In this document: positions 26,836 to 35,102 of the stretch, one piece after another
Layout of the letters: every line of letters starts with the position of its first letter
How positions within the stretch are numbered: position 1 is the stretch's first letter
Assembly (NCBI GenBank): GCA_944389085.1
Contig: CALXLB010000058.1
Span: 1-53,709 of the forward strand
Direction: 5' to 3'
Length of the DNA stretch: 53,709 bases
From: an uncultured Spirochaetaceae bacterium
Lineage (GTDB): Bacteria > Spirochaetota > Spirochaetia > Sphaerochaetales > Sphaerochaetaceae
Notes under the pieces: model-generated
What the model was told of the DNA's origin: nothing
Database searches by the model: none
What the model saw: only the letters and a program-made list of their open reading frames with translations
Translations under genes and position numbers: made by a program

Positions 26836-28095
26836 TCAGCCTCCGAAATACATAAACAGATAACTCAGAGCATCGCCCTCTTCCCTCTTCAGAAGAAGAG
26901 CATCTTCATATGTTATCTCTTCCGATCCTGCAAGCACGCTCTGCACATGTTCTTCCAGTACACTGGCAAGCTGAGGGGAATCAATCAGCAGAGACAGCTC
27001 CTTTGAAAGTGACATTGAACGGAAGTTGAAATTAGCAGAGCCGATTATCACATAGCGCGAATCTGCGATTATAAGCTTCTCATGCAGAAGAGGAAGGATA
27101 TTGCCATCCTCATCATAAACAGAGACGAAAACGTCAGCTCCGGTTTCTTTGATCAGTTCAGGAAGCGCAGAGTAGATTCCGCTGGCAGCATAACCGCGAA
27201 GATCCACAGGCATTATGATATCCACATCAACACCACGGCCAGAGGCACTTCCCAAAGCACTTTTCATCTTTCCATCGAGTGCTGGAAGATATGGGAAAAT
27301 CACCAGATGCTCTGTTGCACTGCCGATCAATGAGGCGAACATCTCTGCAGTCCCTTCCGACTGGACAAGCCAGGCGCTGTACTCTCCTTCATCAGAAGAT
27401 GAAGAAACTGGGAAGCTGTCTCTTTCCAGCTTCTCTATACAGCTGTCATTCCAGAGGGATATGAAAGTATCAATCATGGCGGAAGCAAGCGATGGGGAAT
27501 GGAAGAGAAACATGCTGTCACGCTGTGTCTGATTCTTTCCTGATCCCAGCGAGATATAATTCATATTCATTCCGCCGATTGCAGAATATGAGCCATCAAC
27601 GACAACAAGCTTGATATGATTCCTCATGATGATGGTTCCAGGATTCATCAGATGCGTGACGGAAACAGGATTGTATTCAACAAGATGCACGCCTGCGGAA
27701 CGCAGGAAATACAGAGGAGTCATATAATGTTTCGATTCAGTCATATCAAGGGCAGAGATTCCATCCATTATGAAATATACTCTTACCCCCCTTTCACTGG
27801 CATCCATGATTGCCCTGTAAAGTTTTTCCAGTACAGGAGCGTCAGAGCCAAGGAAAGTCGAAATAAGAATATAATCCTCAGCCTCCTCTACAAGCTCTGT
27901 AAAACGTTCCAGCCATTCAGTTCCATCAAAATAGATTTCAGGGAAAGAGACACTGACAGGCTCTGCATGTGCATATGAAAGCTTCTCTTCCAGTGCAATC
28001 TCAGGGGAAAGCAATCTGGGAGAGGTAAAAGCATCTGTGCTGGTACAGGAACAGAGCAACAGAAATAGAGAAATCACTACACCTATTTTCTTCAT
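26836..28095 (-). CDS. Phospholipase D/cardiolipin synthase-like lipoprotein
   Basis: A 419-residue protein of the PLD superfamily with two HKD-type motifs: NHIKLVVVDGSYSAIGGMN and LHEKLIIADSRYVIIGSANF. The pair forms one active site for phosphodiester transfer, as in cardiolipin synthases. The start at 28095 gives a lipoprotein signal peptide ending LLLCSC, unlike the membrane-spanning N-terminus of standard cardiolipin synthase, so it may act on lipids or nucleic acids in the envelope. A GTG at 28137, directly after the upstream stop, is an alternative start. It lies between the HAD-deaminase fusion and two barrel-like proteins. Confidence 0.8.
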   Translation of the reverse strand: MKKIGVVISLFLLLCSCTSTDAFTSPRLLSPEIALEEKLSYAHAEPVSVSFPEIYFDGTEWLERFTELVEEAEDYILISTFLGSDAPVLEKLYRAIMDASERGVRVYFIMDGISALDMTESKHYMTPLYFLRSAGVHLVEYNPVSVTHLMNPGTIIMRNHIKLVVVDGSYSAIGGMNMNYISLGSGKNQTQRDSMFLFHSPSLASAMIDTFISLWNDSCIEKLERDSFPVSSSSDEGEYSAWLVQSEGTAEMFASLIGSATEHLVIFPYLPALDGKMKSALGSASGRGVDVDIIMPVDLRGYAASGIYSALPELIKETGADVFVSVYDEDGNILPLLHEKLIIADSRYVIIGSANFNFRSMSLSKELSLLIDSPQLASVLEEHVQSVLAGSEEITYEDALLLKREEGDALSYLFMYFGG

Positions 28096-28137
28096 GAATT
28101 CCGGACATCTGGCAGACAAAGTCTGCAGTTCTTTCAC

Positions 28138-29283
28138 CTATCGCATTTTAGGGAAAATGAAAGGTCTCGGCAACATCTGAGAAAAACTGTATTCAACTGG
28201 CTCGGAATCAGGTGTGACAAGTACTATTCTGGTCTCTGGCCTGGCAAATTCTGCTATTACCTGCAAACATACAGCACAGGGAGGGGCTGGCGGGTCATCA
28301 TCAGAATAGACCACAAGCAGATCAATACCGATAGCCCCCTCACAGGCAACAGCTGTCGTGATAGCATTCCTCTCTGCACAGATAGTAGCGCCATATGATG
28401 AATTCTCTACATTGCATCCGGAATAGATCCTGCCGGTTCTGGCTGAGACCACAGCAGCGCCTACACGGAACTCTGAATAAGGGGCATAACCATGCTCCCA
28501 TGCTTTGCGGGCAGCTTCAATGGCTGCACGGAGGACGGCATCATAAGGCAGCTTCTTCTCCAATGGCTTTATCCAGCAAGCCCCATACCTGACAAGCTCC
28601 GATGAATGAGGAAAGAGGAAATCCTCAAGTTCCTCTGATGAGGAGAAATCAGGGATGGAAGCAAGATTATCAACTGCTGCATTGGCATACAGCTCTGCCT
28701 CCTCCCTGCCGATTGTAGTCAGCATGGAAACAACACGGCACCCCGCTCTCTTTCCACTCTCAATACCACCCTTTGTATCTTCAAAGACAACAGCCTGTGA
28801 GGCATCGCAGCCAAGGTTGATCAGACAAAGCTCATAGATATCCTTCTCCGGCTTATTCCTTTTTATATCAGCACCTGTTGCAATGAAATCAAAATAGGCA
28901 GGAGAAAGCCCCACTGCTTCAATATTAGCCATCACTTTCCACTCAGGCGCACTGGAAGCAAGCGCTGTCATTATTCCGCAGGCCCTGGCTTTCTCTACGA
29001 TTCCAGCCCCTGGAAGCGCTATATTCCTTCCCCGTATCAGCTCTGTGTATCTTTTCCTGAAGAATGCAGAAGCTTCATCATAGGAATAAGGAGAACCGGA
29101 AAGCCCAAGCTTTGCTGCCGTGATATCAAAAAAGGCACGTTCTCCGCATCCCAGTGAATCACGGAAAGAGCTCTCATCGGCTTTAACTCCAATTGAGGCG
29201 AAATAATCTATACCTACAGCGATGGAGAGGCCCTCACTATCCGCAAGAACACCATCCATATCGAAAAGAAGTGCCTTGATCAT
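28138..29283 (-). CDS. HAD phosphatase - cytidine deaminase fusion protein
   Basis: A 381-residue two-domain protein. Residues 1-225 are a HAD hydrolase of the beta-phosphoglucomutase/phosphatase type: nucleophile and acid Asp in FDMDGVLADS, LASSAP, KRNKPEKDIY and VFEDTKGGI. Residues about 245-381 are a cytidine deaminase: YSEFRVGAAVV, the zinc-binding ATICAERNAI with catalytic Glu, and PPCAVCLQV with the two zinc Cys. Both active sites look complete. The stop of the dihydropyrimidinase overlaps its start (ATGA). One plausible role is dephosphorylating (deoxy)CMP and deaminating the nucleoside in pyrimidine salvage. Confidence 0.88.
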   Translation of the reverse strand: MIKALLFDMDGVLADSEGLSIAVGIDYFASIGVKADESSFRDSLGCGERAFFDITAAKLGLSGSPYSYDEASAFFRKRYTELIRGRNIALPGAGIVEKARACGIMTALASSAPEWKVMANIEAVGLSPAYFDFIATGADIKRNKPEKDIYELCLINLGCDASQAVVFEDTKGGIESGKRAGCRVVSMLTTIGREEAELYANAAVDNLASIPDFSSSEELEDFLFPHSSELVRYGACWIKPLEKKLPYDAVLRAAIEAARKAWEHGYAPYSEFRVGAAVVSARTGRIYSGCNVENSSYGATICAERNAITTAVACEGAIGIDLLVVYSDDDPPAPPCAVCLQVIAEFARPETRIVLVTPDSEPVEYSFSQMLPRPFIFPKMR

Positions 29284-30647
29284 CGTTTAGCCCTGATGAA
29301 TTTCCCATCTCCGGAAAGCCCGAGATATATATTATCCCCCATAATCAGACGACCACGGAGATAAGTCATGACAACCCTGCCGGTCACGCTGAAACCTTCA
29401 TACGCCGTATAGCCGGAAGCGGAGTGTGTCGTATCCTTCGAGAGTGTCCAGCTGCATTCAGGATCAAACAGCGTGATATCAGCATCGGTACCTACCTCAA
29501 GAGAACCCTTCTCGGGATAAAGTCCGAACAGCTTGGCAGGCCCGGTCGAAACAAGATTCACCACCTGTGAAAGAGAAAGCTTACCGCTTGTCACGGCAAA
29601 TGTGTTCAGAAGCGGCAGCAGCTCTTCCGTTCCGGGAATTCCCGGATAGATTGTCCTGCAGTCGTTGCTCTCCAGCTTCTGTTCACGGGTAAAAGAACAA
29701 TGGTCTGTGGCGACAACCTGAATCTCCCCATTGACAAGAGCTTCCTGCAAAGCCTCATTGTCATCTACGCTCCTGAGAGGCGGGGTCATCACATACAATG
29801 GTCCATCACTTCCTTCAAGTTTCTCCTTGGTCAGGAAAAGATAGTGAGGCGTTGTCTCCACGATCACGCGAACCCCTTCCATTCTCAGCTTTCTGACGCT
29901 CTCCAGTCCTTTTCTTGATGAAAGATGAACAACATACAGAGGCATATCAAGCTCACCTGCAATCCCGCCTACATATTCAATAGCCTTTGCTTCTGCCTCT
30001 GCAGGACGCAATGCAGCATGATCTATAGGTCTGTAACTTCCATTCCAGGAAGATGAAATACCAGTCACAATCGCATCGTCTTCACAGTGCACAGTAACCA
30101 TCAGCCCCAGATCCTTTGCATCACTGAAGATAGCCTTAAGCTCATCCCTGTTATCAACAAGATATCCGACATCTTTATATGTCGTGAAAAGCTTGAGCGT
30201 TCCAACGCCTGCACGCTTTATCGATTCAAGCTCCTTCTTGATGTCATCCCTGTATTTATACACTCCCTGATGAAGAGCATAATCAATAGCCATCGGCATC
30301 ATTTCACGGCGTCTTGAATGCAGAGACTCAAGAAGAGAGACTTTATTATCATCAGCAAAATCAACAACAGTAGTGACACCACCGAACGCAGCAAGCCTGG
30401 AACCTTCAGCAAAGGAATCTGCTGTTACAGTACCTCTGCTCACCAGATGATAATGAGTATGCGCATCGATGATGCCTGGAAGCACACAAAGGCCATCGGC
30501 ATGTACAATCATCGTATCCTGCGGCAGTGATGACACATCGATCGATGGTGCCATACGTGCAATCTTCGAACCGGAAATCAGGATATCGTAATGCCTCATC
30601 CACTCCGTATCGACTACAAGTCCGTTCTTAATCAATATGTTGCTCAT
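29280..30647 (-). CDS. Dihydropyrimidinase / D-hydantoinase family amidohydrolase
   Basis: A 455-residue cyclic amidohydrolase opening dihydrouracil or hydantoin-type rings. Metal ligands are DAHTHYH near residue 60, a lysine in LKLFTTYKD expected to be carboxylated, VHCEDD, VVHLSS and the catalytic Asp in VATDHCSF. Dihydropyrimidinase, hydantoinase and allantoinase-like enzymes are hard to separate by eye; the linked cytidine deaminase favours pyrimidine breakdown. It is first in a five-gene minus-strand run. No Shine-Dalgarno; a TTGTAA/TATTCT promoter pair ends 7 nt before the ATG. Confidence 0.85.
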   Translation of the reverse strand: MSNILIKNGLVVDTEWMRHYDILISGSKIARMAPSIDVSSLPQDTMIVHADGLCVLPGIIDAHTHYHLVSRGTVTADSFAEGSRLAAFGGVTTVVDFADDNKVSLLESLHSRRREMMPMAIDYALHQGVYKYRDDIKKELESIKRAGVGTLKLFTTYKDVGYLVDNRDELKAIFSDAKDLGLMVTVHCEDDAIVTGISSSWNGSYRPIDHAALRPAEAEAKAIEYVGGIAGELDMPLYVVHLSSRKGLESVRKLRMEGVRVIVETTPHYLFLTKEKLEGSDGPLYVMTPPLRSVDDNEALQEALVNGEIQVVATDHCSFTREQKLESNDCRTIYPGIPGTEELLPLLNTFAVTSGKLSLSQVVNLVSTGPAKLFGLYPEKGSLEVGTDADITLFDPECSWTLSKDTTHSASGYTAYEGFSVTGRVVMTYLRGRLIMGDNIYLGLSGDGKFIRAKR

Positions 30648-30654
30648 ATAAATA

Positions 30655-30683
30655 AGAATACTACTGAGAAGCGGAACTTACAA
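30655..30683 (-). promoter_or_regulatory. Putative promoter of the dihydropyrimidinase operon
   Basis: TTGTAA (30683-30678) and TATTCT (30660-30655) on the minus strand with 17-nt spacing. The -10 ends 7 nt before the ATG, implying no or almost no leader. Confidence 0.5.
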
Positions 30684-30690
30684 AGAAAAA

Positions 30691-30711
30691 GGAGGCTTGC
30701 GAGAAGCCTCC
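30691..30711 (-). terminator. Rho-independent terminator of the permease operon
   Basis: GGAGGCTT (30691-30698) and AAGCCTCC (30704-30711) form an 8-bp stem with a 5-nt loop. On the minus strand it is followed by TTTTTCTTT, a good U-tract. Confidence 0.85.
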
Positions 30712-30731
30712 CGGGAAAATAAACACCAATC

Positions 30732-31559
30732 TCAGCCTTTGACACCGCTTGAGACTTCGGAACTCATGATCTGACGGTTGAAGATAATGAAGATAATCAG
30801 AACCGGGATCATTGTGATAACCGAGAATGCGAGAAGGGCTGACCAATCTACAGCCTCTGCACCGCTGAGTGTCCTGAGCTGAAGCTGCATTGTATACTTG
30901 TCTGGATTTGTAAGAGCAAGCAACGGCCAGATATAATCATTCCATCTCCAGCGGAATGAGAAGATAGCGAGAATAGCAATCTGGCTGCGGCAGAGCGGAA
31001 CCATAATCTGAACAAATGATCTTCCTTCATTAGCACCATCGATTCTAGCAGCTTCCAGAAGCTCATCAGGAATCGATATGAAGAACTGGCGCATCAGGAA
31101 GACACCTGTCATTGTACCTACTGTAGGAATGATAGCACCCCAGAGAGAGTTATACAGACCGAGCGAAAGGATAACCTTGAAGCTCGGGGACATGATGACT
31201 TCTGTCGGGAGCATGGTTGTAGCAAGCATACACATGAAGAAGACAGAAAGCCACTTATAGTGATACTTAGCCAGAGCGAATCCACACATACAGCTCATGA
31301 TAAGGGTGATGATCGTAGCGAAGAATGTAATGAAAGCTGTATTGAATGTCGAAAGAACGATGTTATAGCTTTCGAATGTCTTGGCGTAACCAGCAATAGA
31401 GAAATTCTTCGGGAACAATGTCAGAGGGAATGTAAAGAGCTCATCACCAGGCTTGAAGGATGAAAGAACAAGCCAGACTACAGGGAATACCCAGATAAGA
31501 GCGAAAACAAGGGATACAACTGTCTTTACGAGAACAGTGGACTTCTTAGTTACATTCAT
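30732..31559 (-). CDS. Sugar ABC transporter permease, MalG-like (second system)
   Basis: A 275-residue CUT1 permease with about six membrane segments and the EAA loop LLEAARIDGANEGRSFVQIM near residues 170-190, ending SSEVSSGVKG. It is 1 nt downstream of its partner permease and is followed by a strong terminator, so the operon consists of the two permeases only. The binding protein is probably the one at 35103-36365. Confidence 0.9.
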   Translation of the reverse strand: MNVTKKSTVLVKTVVSLVFALIWVFPVVWLVLSSFKPGDELFTFPLTLFPKNFSIAGYAKTFESYNIVLSTFNTAFITFFATIITLIMSCMCGFALAKYHYKWLSVFFMCMLATTMLPTEVIMSPSFKVILSLGLYNSLWGAIIPTVGTMTGVFLMRQFFISIPDELLEAARIDGANEGRSFVQIMVPLCRSQIAILAIFSFRWRWNDYIWPLLALTNPDKYTMQLQLRTLSGAEAVDWSALLAFSVITMIPVLIIFIIFNRQIMSSEVSSGVKG

Positions 31560-31560
31560 T

Positions 31561-32448
31561 TCAGGCCTCCTCTGATTTTGCGTTCATCCTCGTCTGCACG
31601 AACGAGATGATGAGAAGAACGACGAAGAGGATCATGGATGCAGCCGATGCATATCCATGCCTGTTCCTTGTGAATCCTATCTGATAGATATACTGGATCA
31701 TGTAGGTCGTTGCTGTACCAGGACCACCATTTGTAAGTGTCTGAACCATAGCGAAGACTTTGAATGCATTGATCATTGATGTAAGGAGAATCATGAACGT
31801 GACAGGCTTGAGAGAAGGAAGCGTGATGTTTCTGAACCTCTGCCATGCATTAGCTCCATCGATGGTAGCAGCCTCATAGAGATCTGCCGGAATCTGCTTG
31901 ATACCGCCAAGATAAATGAGCATGTTGACACCACAACCAGACCAGACTGTGGCGATGATTGTTGTCCAGAATGCAGCTGTCGGGGTTGAGAACCAGCCGA
32001 CCTTCCCTAATCCCATGGATGTCAGTACATAGTTGGCGACACCGAATGACTCACCGAAAATCCACTTCCATGTAACACCAACCATGATTGTGGAGAGCAA
32101 TGTAGGCCAATACACAAGGACTCTTGTGACTGCATTTCCCTTGATTTTCTCATCATTGAGGAGAAGAGCAAGGAAAAGTGAAACAATCATTCCAAGCGGA
32201 ACAGATACTACAACGTAGAGAACAGTATTCAAGAAGACAGAATAGAACTGGCTGTCATGAAAAAGACCTATGTAGTTCTCAAGTCCGACAAAATCCATAT
32301 TCCTCCAGCCATCATAATTGGTGAAGGAATAATAGAGTCCTATTACAGCTGGCCAGACGAAGAAGATAAGAAAGAAAATAATATTTGGAGCACAGAAGAG
32401 CAGAGCCCACCCTTGGTTGCGATCCAATGTATTCTTCTTTTTGGACAT
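31561..32448 (-). CDS. Sugar ABC transporter permease, MalF-like (second system)
   Basis: A 295-residue CUT1 permease with the EAA loop YEAATIDGANAWQRFRNITL near residue 190 and six predicted membrane segments. GGGAGG lies just before the ATG. A promoter-like TTGCAG, 16 nt, TAAACT arrangement is present in the preceding intergenic region on the minus strand. It diverges from the large carbohydrate-related gene at 32614. Confidence 0.9.
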   Translation of the reverse strand: MSKKKNTLDRNQGWALLFCAPNIIFFLIFFVWPAVIGLYYSFTNYDGWRNMDFVGLENYIGLFHDSQFYSVFLNTVLYVVVSVPLGMIVSLFLALLLNDEKIKGNAVTRVLVYWPTLLSTIMVGVTWKWIFGESFGVANYVLTSMGLGKVGWFSTPTAAFWTTIIATVWSGCGVNMLIYLGGIKQIPADLYEAATIDGANAWQRFRNITLPSLKPVTFMILLTSMINAFKVFAMVQTLTNGGPGTATTYMIQYIYQIGFTRNRHGYASAASMILFVVLLIISFVQTRMNAKSEEA

Positions 32449-32579
32449 ACGACCTCCCTTTATAACAGTTAGTTTACCATGTGGAGGCCTCTCTGCAACA
32501 CATTACTTGCCCCGATGCATTACATTTTCTGCATTTTTTGCTATCCAAAAATGATTTTATCTACCCGCATTTCCAGAGT

Positions 32580-32607
32580 TTCACCATCTGACATATTGCG
32601 ATATTAT
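32580..32607 (+). promoter_or_regulatory. Putative promoter of the 806-residue protein gene, leaderless geometry
   Basis: TTCACC (32580-32585) and TATTAT (32602-32607) are 16 nt apart, and the -10 ends 6 nt before the ATG at 32614. Confidence 0.45.
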
Positions 32608-32613
32608 TCAGGT

Positions 32614-35034
32614 ATGCAACTCAGATATCCAATAGGAAAAGGCTCCAGCCTTTCACACTGGCGCTATTCAGGAATAGAGGAGAAGCCCGTTGACTCCCCC
32701 GCCCAGTCGTTCTATGCTCCCGTCAATCTCGGAGAGGCATATGTACAGATTATCTACCCAGTAAGAAAACACTTTCTTGCCAGTCATAAACTGGCTGATG
32801 TACAGCTTTATGATGGTCCATATGCTCATGCATGGTTTCCATTTGAAGACTCGAAAGTAAATTTCTCCACAGCGCGCCCTACTCCCACTTTCATGTGGAC
32901 AAATCTCTCCAGCATCGTCAAAGTTCCTGAGACAGGCAGCTATCCATTTGCTATTGCGACATGCGGTGCGATCAAGCTCTGGGTAGATGGAAGAGAAGCA
33001 GTATCATATGCCCCATACGACAGGAACATACCGCACACAAAGGAATTCCAGCTGGAACTGACTGCAGGAGAACATGTATTCCAGATGTATATGGAGGAAC
33101 TCGCAGAGCGTGATGCCTTCTTCTACTTTGATTTCATCTACAATGGCGAGGTAGCAATAGAACAGAGCTTTGAAACCAGTGCAGATGAAAACGAAGCCCA
33201 TCGTGCTGAGAGATTTCTTGAAAGCATCTCGCTTACCTGCTTCACATACTGTTTTGGAGGCATCGAAGCAGATTTCGATTCTTCGATGCTTGCAGCGCGC
33301 CTGCATCTCTCTGTCTCGGGAATTGGTTCAGACAAGGTATTCACAATAGAACCTGGCATGAGCCATCTGAAGCTTGAAGAAGGATTTTCCGACACAAGCC
33401 GCGGAAAGGCATTCTTTGCCGTAGATACTGGAGATCTGCATATAGAAAGAAAGATTTTCTACAACACTGCCCCGAAGTATCTGACAGACCTTCCTGTGCA
33501 TTCTTCAATCGAGGACAGGAAAAGAGAAGCGCTCTTCTTCGCAGCCATGCATGGCGATGGTTTGATGCATCAGGCAATGGCAATCATGAAAACAGAAAAG
33601 AGAATCTCTGAAAGAGCAAGGGCATACATAGAGAAGAGCCTCACAATAATAGAACGGAAGGAAGATTGTGCCGACTTCGTGATGGCTCCTCTCCTATGGA
33701 GCATAAAAGCTGACAGAAATCTTTACCCGGAAGATCTCTACGAAAGAGCGAAAGAGGCAATTCTCAGTTTCAGATACTGGATTGACGAGAAAGGCAATGA
33801 CTCCATGTGGTATTTCTCTGAAAACCATGCCTTCCTCTTCCATACATCACAGTATCTGGCAGGCCTCCTCTTCCCTGATTCTGTATTCAAGGCAAGTGGC
33901 AGGAAAGGAAGCGAGCAGAGGAAAATCGGCAAAGCGAACCTCATGACCTGGTTCAGGAACTTCAGCCTTTACCACTATGCTGAGTGGAACAGTGCAACAT
34001 ACTTCCCCGTTGATCTGATCGGCCTCTTTTCCCTATATGGAGCAGCTGAAGATGAAGATATCATCGAGAAGACAAAAGATGCACTCGATTACACATTCAG
34101 AATAATCAGGGATAACACATTCCATGGAATCATGACATCATCATTCGGACGTGCTTATGAGGATACAGTAAGAGCGAAAGAGCTCAATGAACCTTCATTC
34201 CTCTCCTACATTGCATTCGGAGATGGCCATGCAACCAGATCGAACAGGGCCTCCGTACTCTTCTCCCTTACGCCTTATGTCCCACCATACAGTACAGAGC
34301 CACTGGAAGAAGGAAAGCTGAGAACAACTGTTACAGTACAAGGCCTGTCACCGGTCTGGACATACAGAGCAGAGACAAAGCACTGGTCGCTTGGATCTGC
34401 AGAAGAGTTCAAACCATTCCAGCACGGACATCAGCAGCACATTATGGACTGTACATTCGGTACAGAAGCTCCATTCTTCATCAATCATCCGGGCGAGAAA
34501 GCATATAGCGGCGAGAACAGGCCGGCCTACTGGGCTGGGAATGGAACTGTCCCGATGACAGTGCAATACAAAGGACTGCTACTGATGATTTTCTCAACCG
34601 CCGAAACAGAAGTCGTGAAATATATCCATGCATACTTCCCTACATGGTTCTATGACAGCTGGTCCGTTGAGGATCATTATGCATTCGCTTCATCAGGAAA
34701 CGGCTATCTCGGTGTCTATTTCTCCTCTTTGCCGCACCTCGTGACATGGGGAATGAACAGAGGAAGGGAAATCATCGCAGAGGGAGAGAAACAGCTTTGC
34801 GTCGTACGTCTCTCAGATAGAGCTGAAAGCGGATCTTTCGAACATTTCAAGGATCTTTTCAGAAATATGGCTATAAGCTATGACAGTAATTCAGACAGTG
34901 CAGAAACTGATGACTTCGCTTATGGTATTCTATCAATCGGACGGGATAAAGTTCCGACCCTCAATGGTGAATTCTATGATTGGCGCTGTGCTTCCGGCTA
35001 CGAAAGGATTACAGAAGACGAGAAATCATATTAA
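32614..35034 (+). CDS. Large uncharacterised carbohydrate-related protein
   Basis: An 806-residue protein from the ATG at 32614; upstream in-frame ATGs lack supporting signals. Residues about 30-160 resemble a PA14-like or other beta-sandwich sugar-binding module (VPETGSYPFAIATCGAIKLW, LTAGEHVFQMYMEEL). The middle, about 290-560, is helix-rich with aromatic clusters (MWYFSENHAFLFHTSQYLAG, WFRNFSLYHYAEWNSATYFP) as in alpha/alpha-toroid lyases and hydrolases. The C-terminal part is beta-rich. No signal peptide is seen, so it is probably cytoplasmic. It lies between the permeases and binding protein of a sugar ABC system on the opposite strand, suggesting it processes the imported glycan. No family named with confidence. 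Confidence 0.65.
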   Translation: MQLRYPIGKGSSLSHWRYSGIEEKPVDSPAQSFYAPVNLGEAYVQIIYPVRKHFLASHKLADVQLYDGPYAHAWFPFEDSKVNFSTARPTPTFMWTNLSSIVKVPETGSYPFAIATCGAIKLWVDGREAVSYAPYDRNIPHTKEFQLELTAGEHVFQMYMEELAERDAFFYFDFIYNGEVAIEQSFETSADENEAHRAERFLESISLTCFTYCFGGIEADFDSSMLAARLHLSVSGIGSDKVFTIEPGMSHLKLEEGFSDTSRGKAFFAVDTGDLHIERKIFYNTAPKYLTDLPVHSSIEDRKREALFFAAMHGDGLMHQAMAIMKTEKRISERARAYIEKSLTIIERKEDCADFVMAPLLWSIKADRNLYPEDLYERAKEAILSFRYWIDEKGNDSMWYFSENHAFLFHTSQYLAGLLFPDSVFKASGRKGSEQRKIGKANLMTWFRNFSLYHYAEWNSATYFPVDLIGLFSLYGAAEDEDIIEKTKDALDYTFRIIRDNTFHGIMTSSFGRAYEDTVRAKELNEPSFLSYIAFGDGHATRSNRASVLFSLTPYVPPYSTEPLEEGKLRTTVTVQGLSPVWTYRAETKHWSLGSAEEFKPFQHGHQQHIMDCTFGTEAPFFINHPGEKAYSGENRPAYWAGNGTVPMTVQYKGLLLMIFSTAETEVVKYIHAYFPTWFYDSWSVEDHYAFASSGNGYLGVYFSSLPHLVTWGMNRGREIIAEGEKQLCVVRLSDRAESGSFEHFKDLFRNMAISYDSNSDSAETDDFAYGILSIGRDKVPTLNGEFYDWRCASGYERITEDEKSY

Positions 35035-35055
35035 GAACACTGCCATCTGACATGA

Positions 35056-35083
35056 GAAAACCCTGCATCGCTGCAGGGTTTTC
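35056..35083. terminator. Bidirectional terminator
   Basis: A perfect 12-bp stem (35056-35067 with 35072-35083) and TCGC loop; the outer part is A-rich on one side and T-rich on the other, so it can serve both the 806-residue protein gene and the converging binding-protein gene. Confidence 0.88.
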
Positions 35084-35102
35084 ATTATTCACAGAGTAGC
35101 TA

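Noticed and set aside
35056..35083. The long perfect stem as an insertion-sequence end
   Set aside because: It is a single compact hairpin with a 4-nt loop and T-tract between convergent stops, a terminator; no transposase is nearby.
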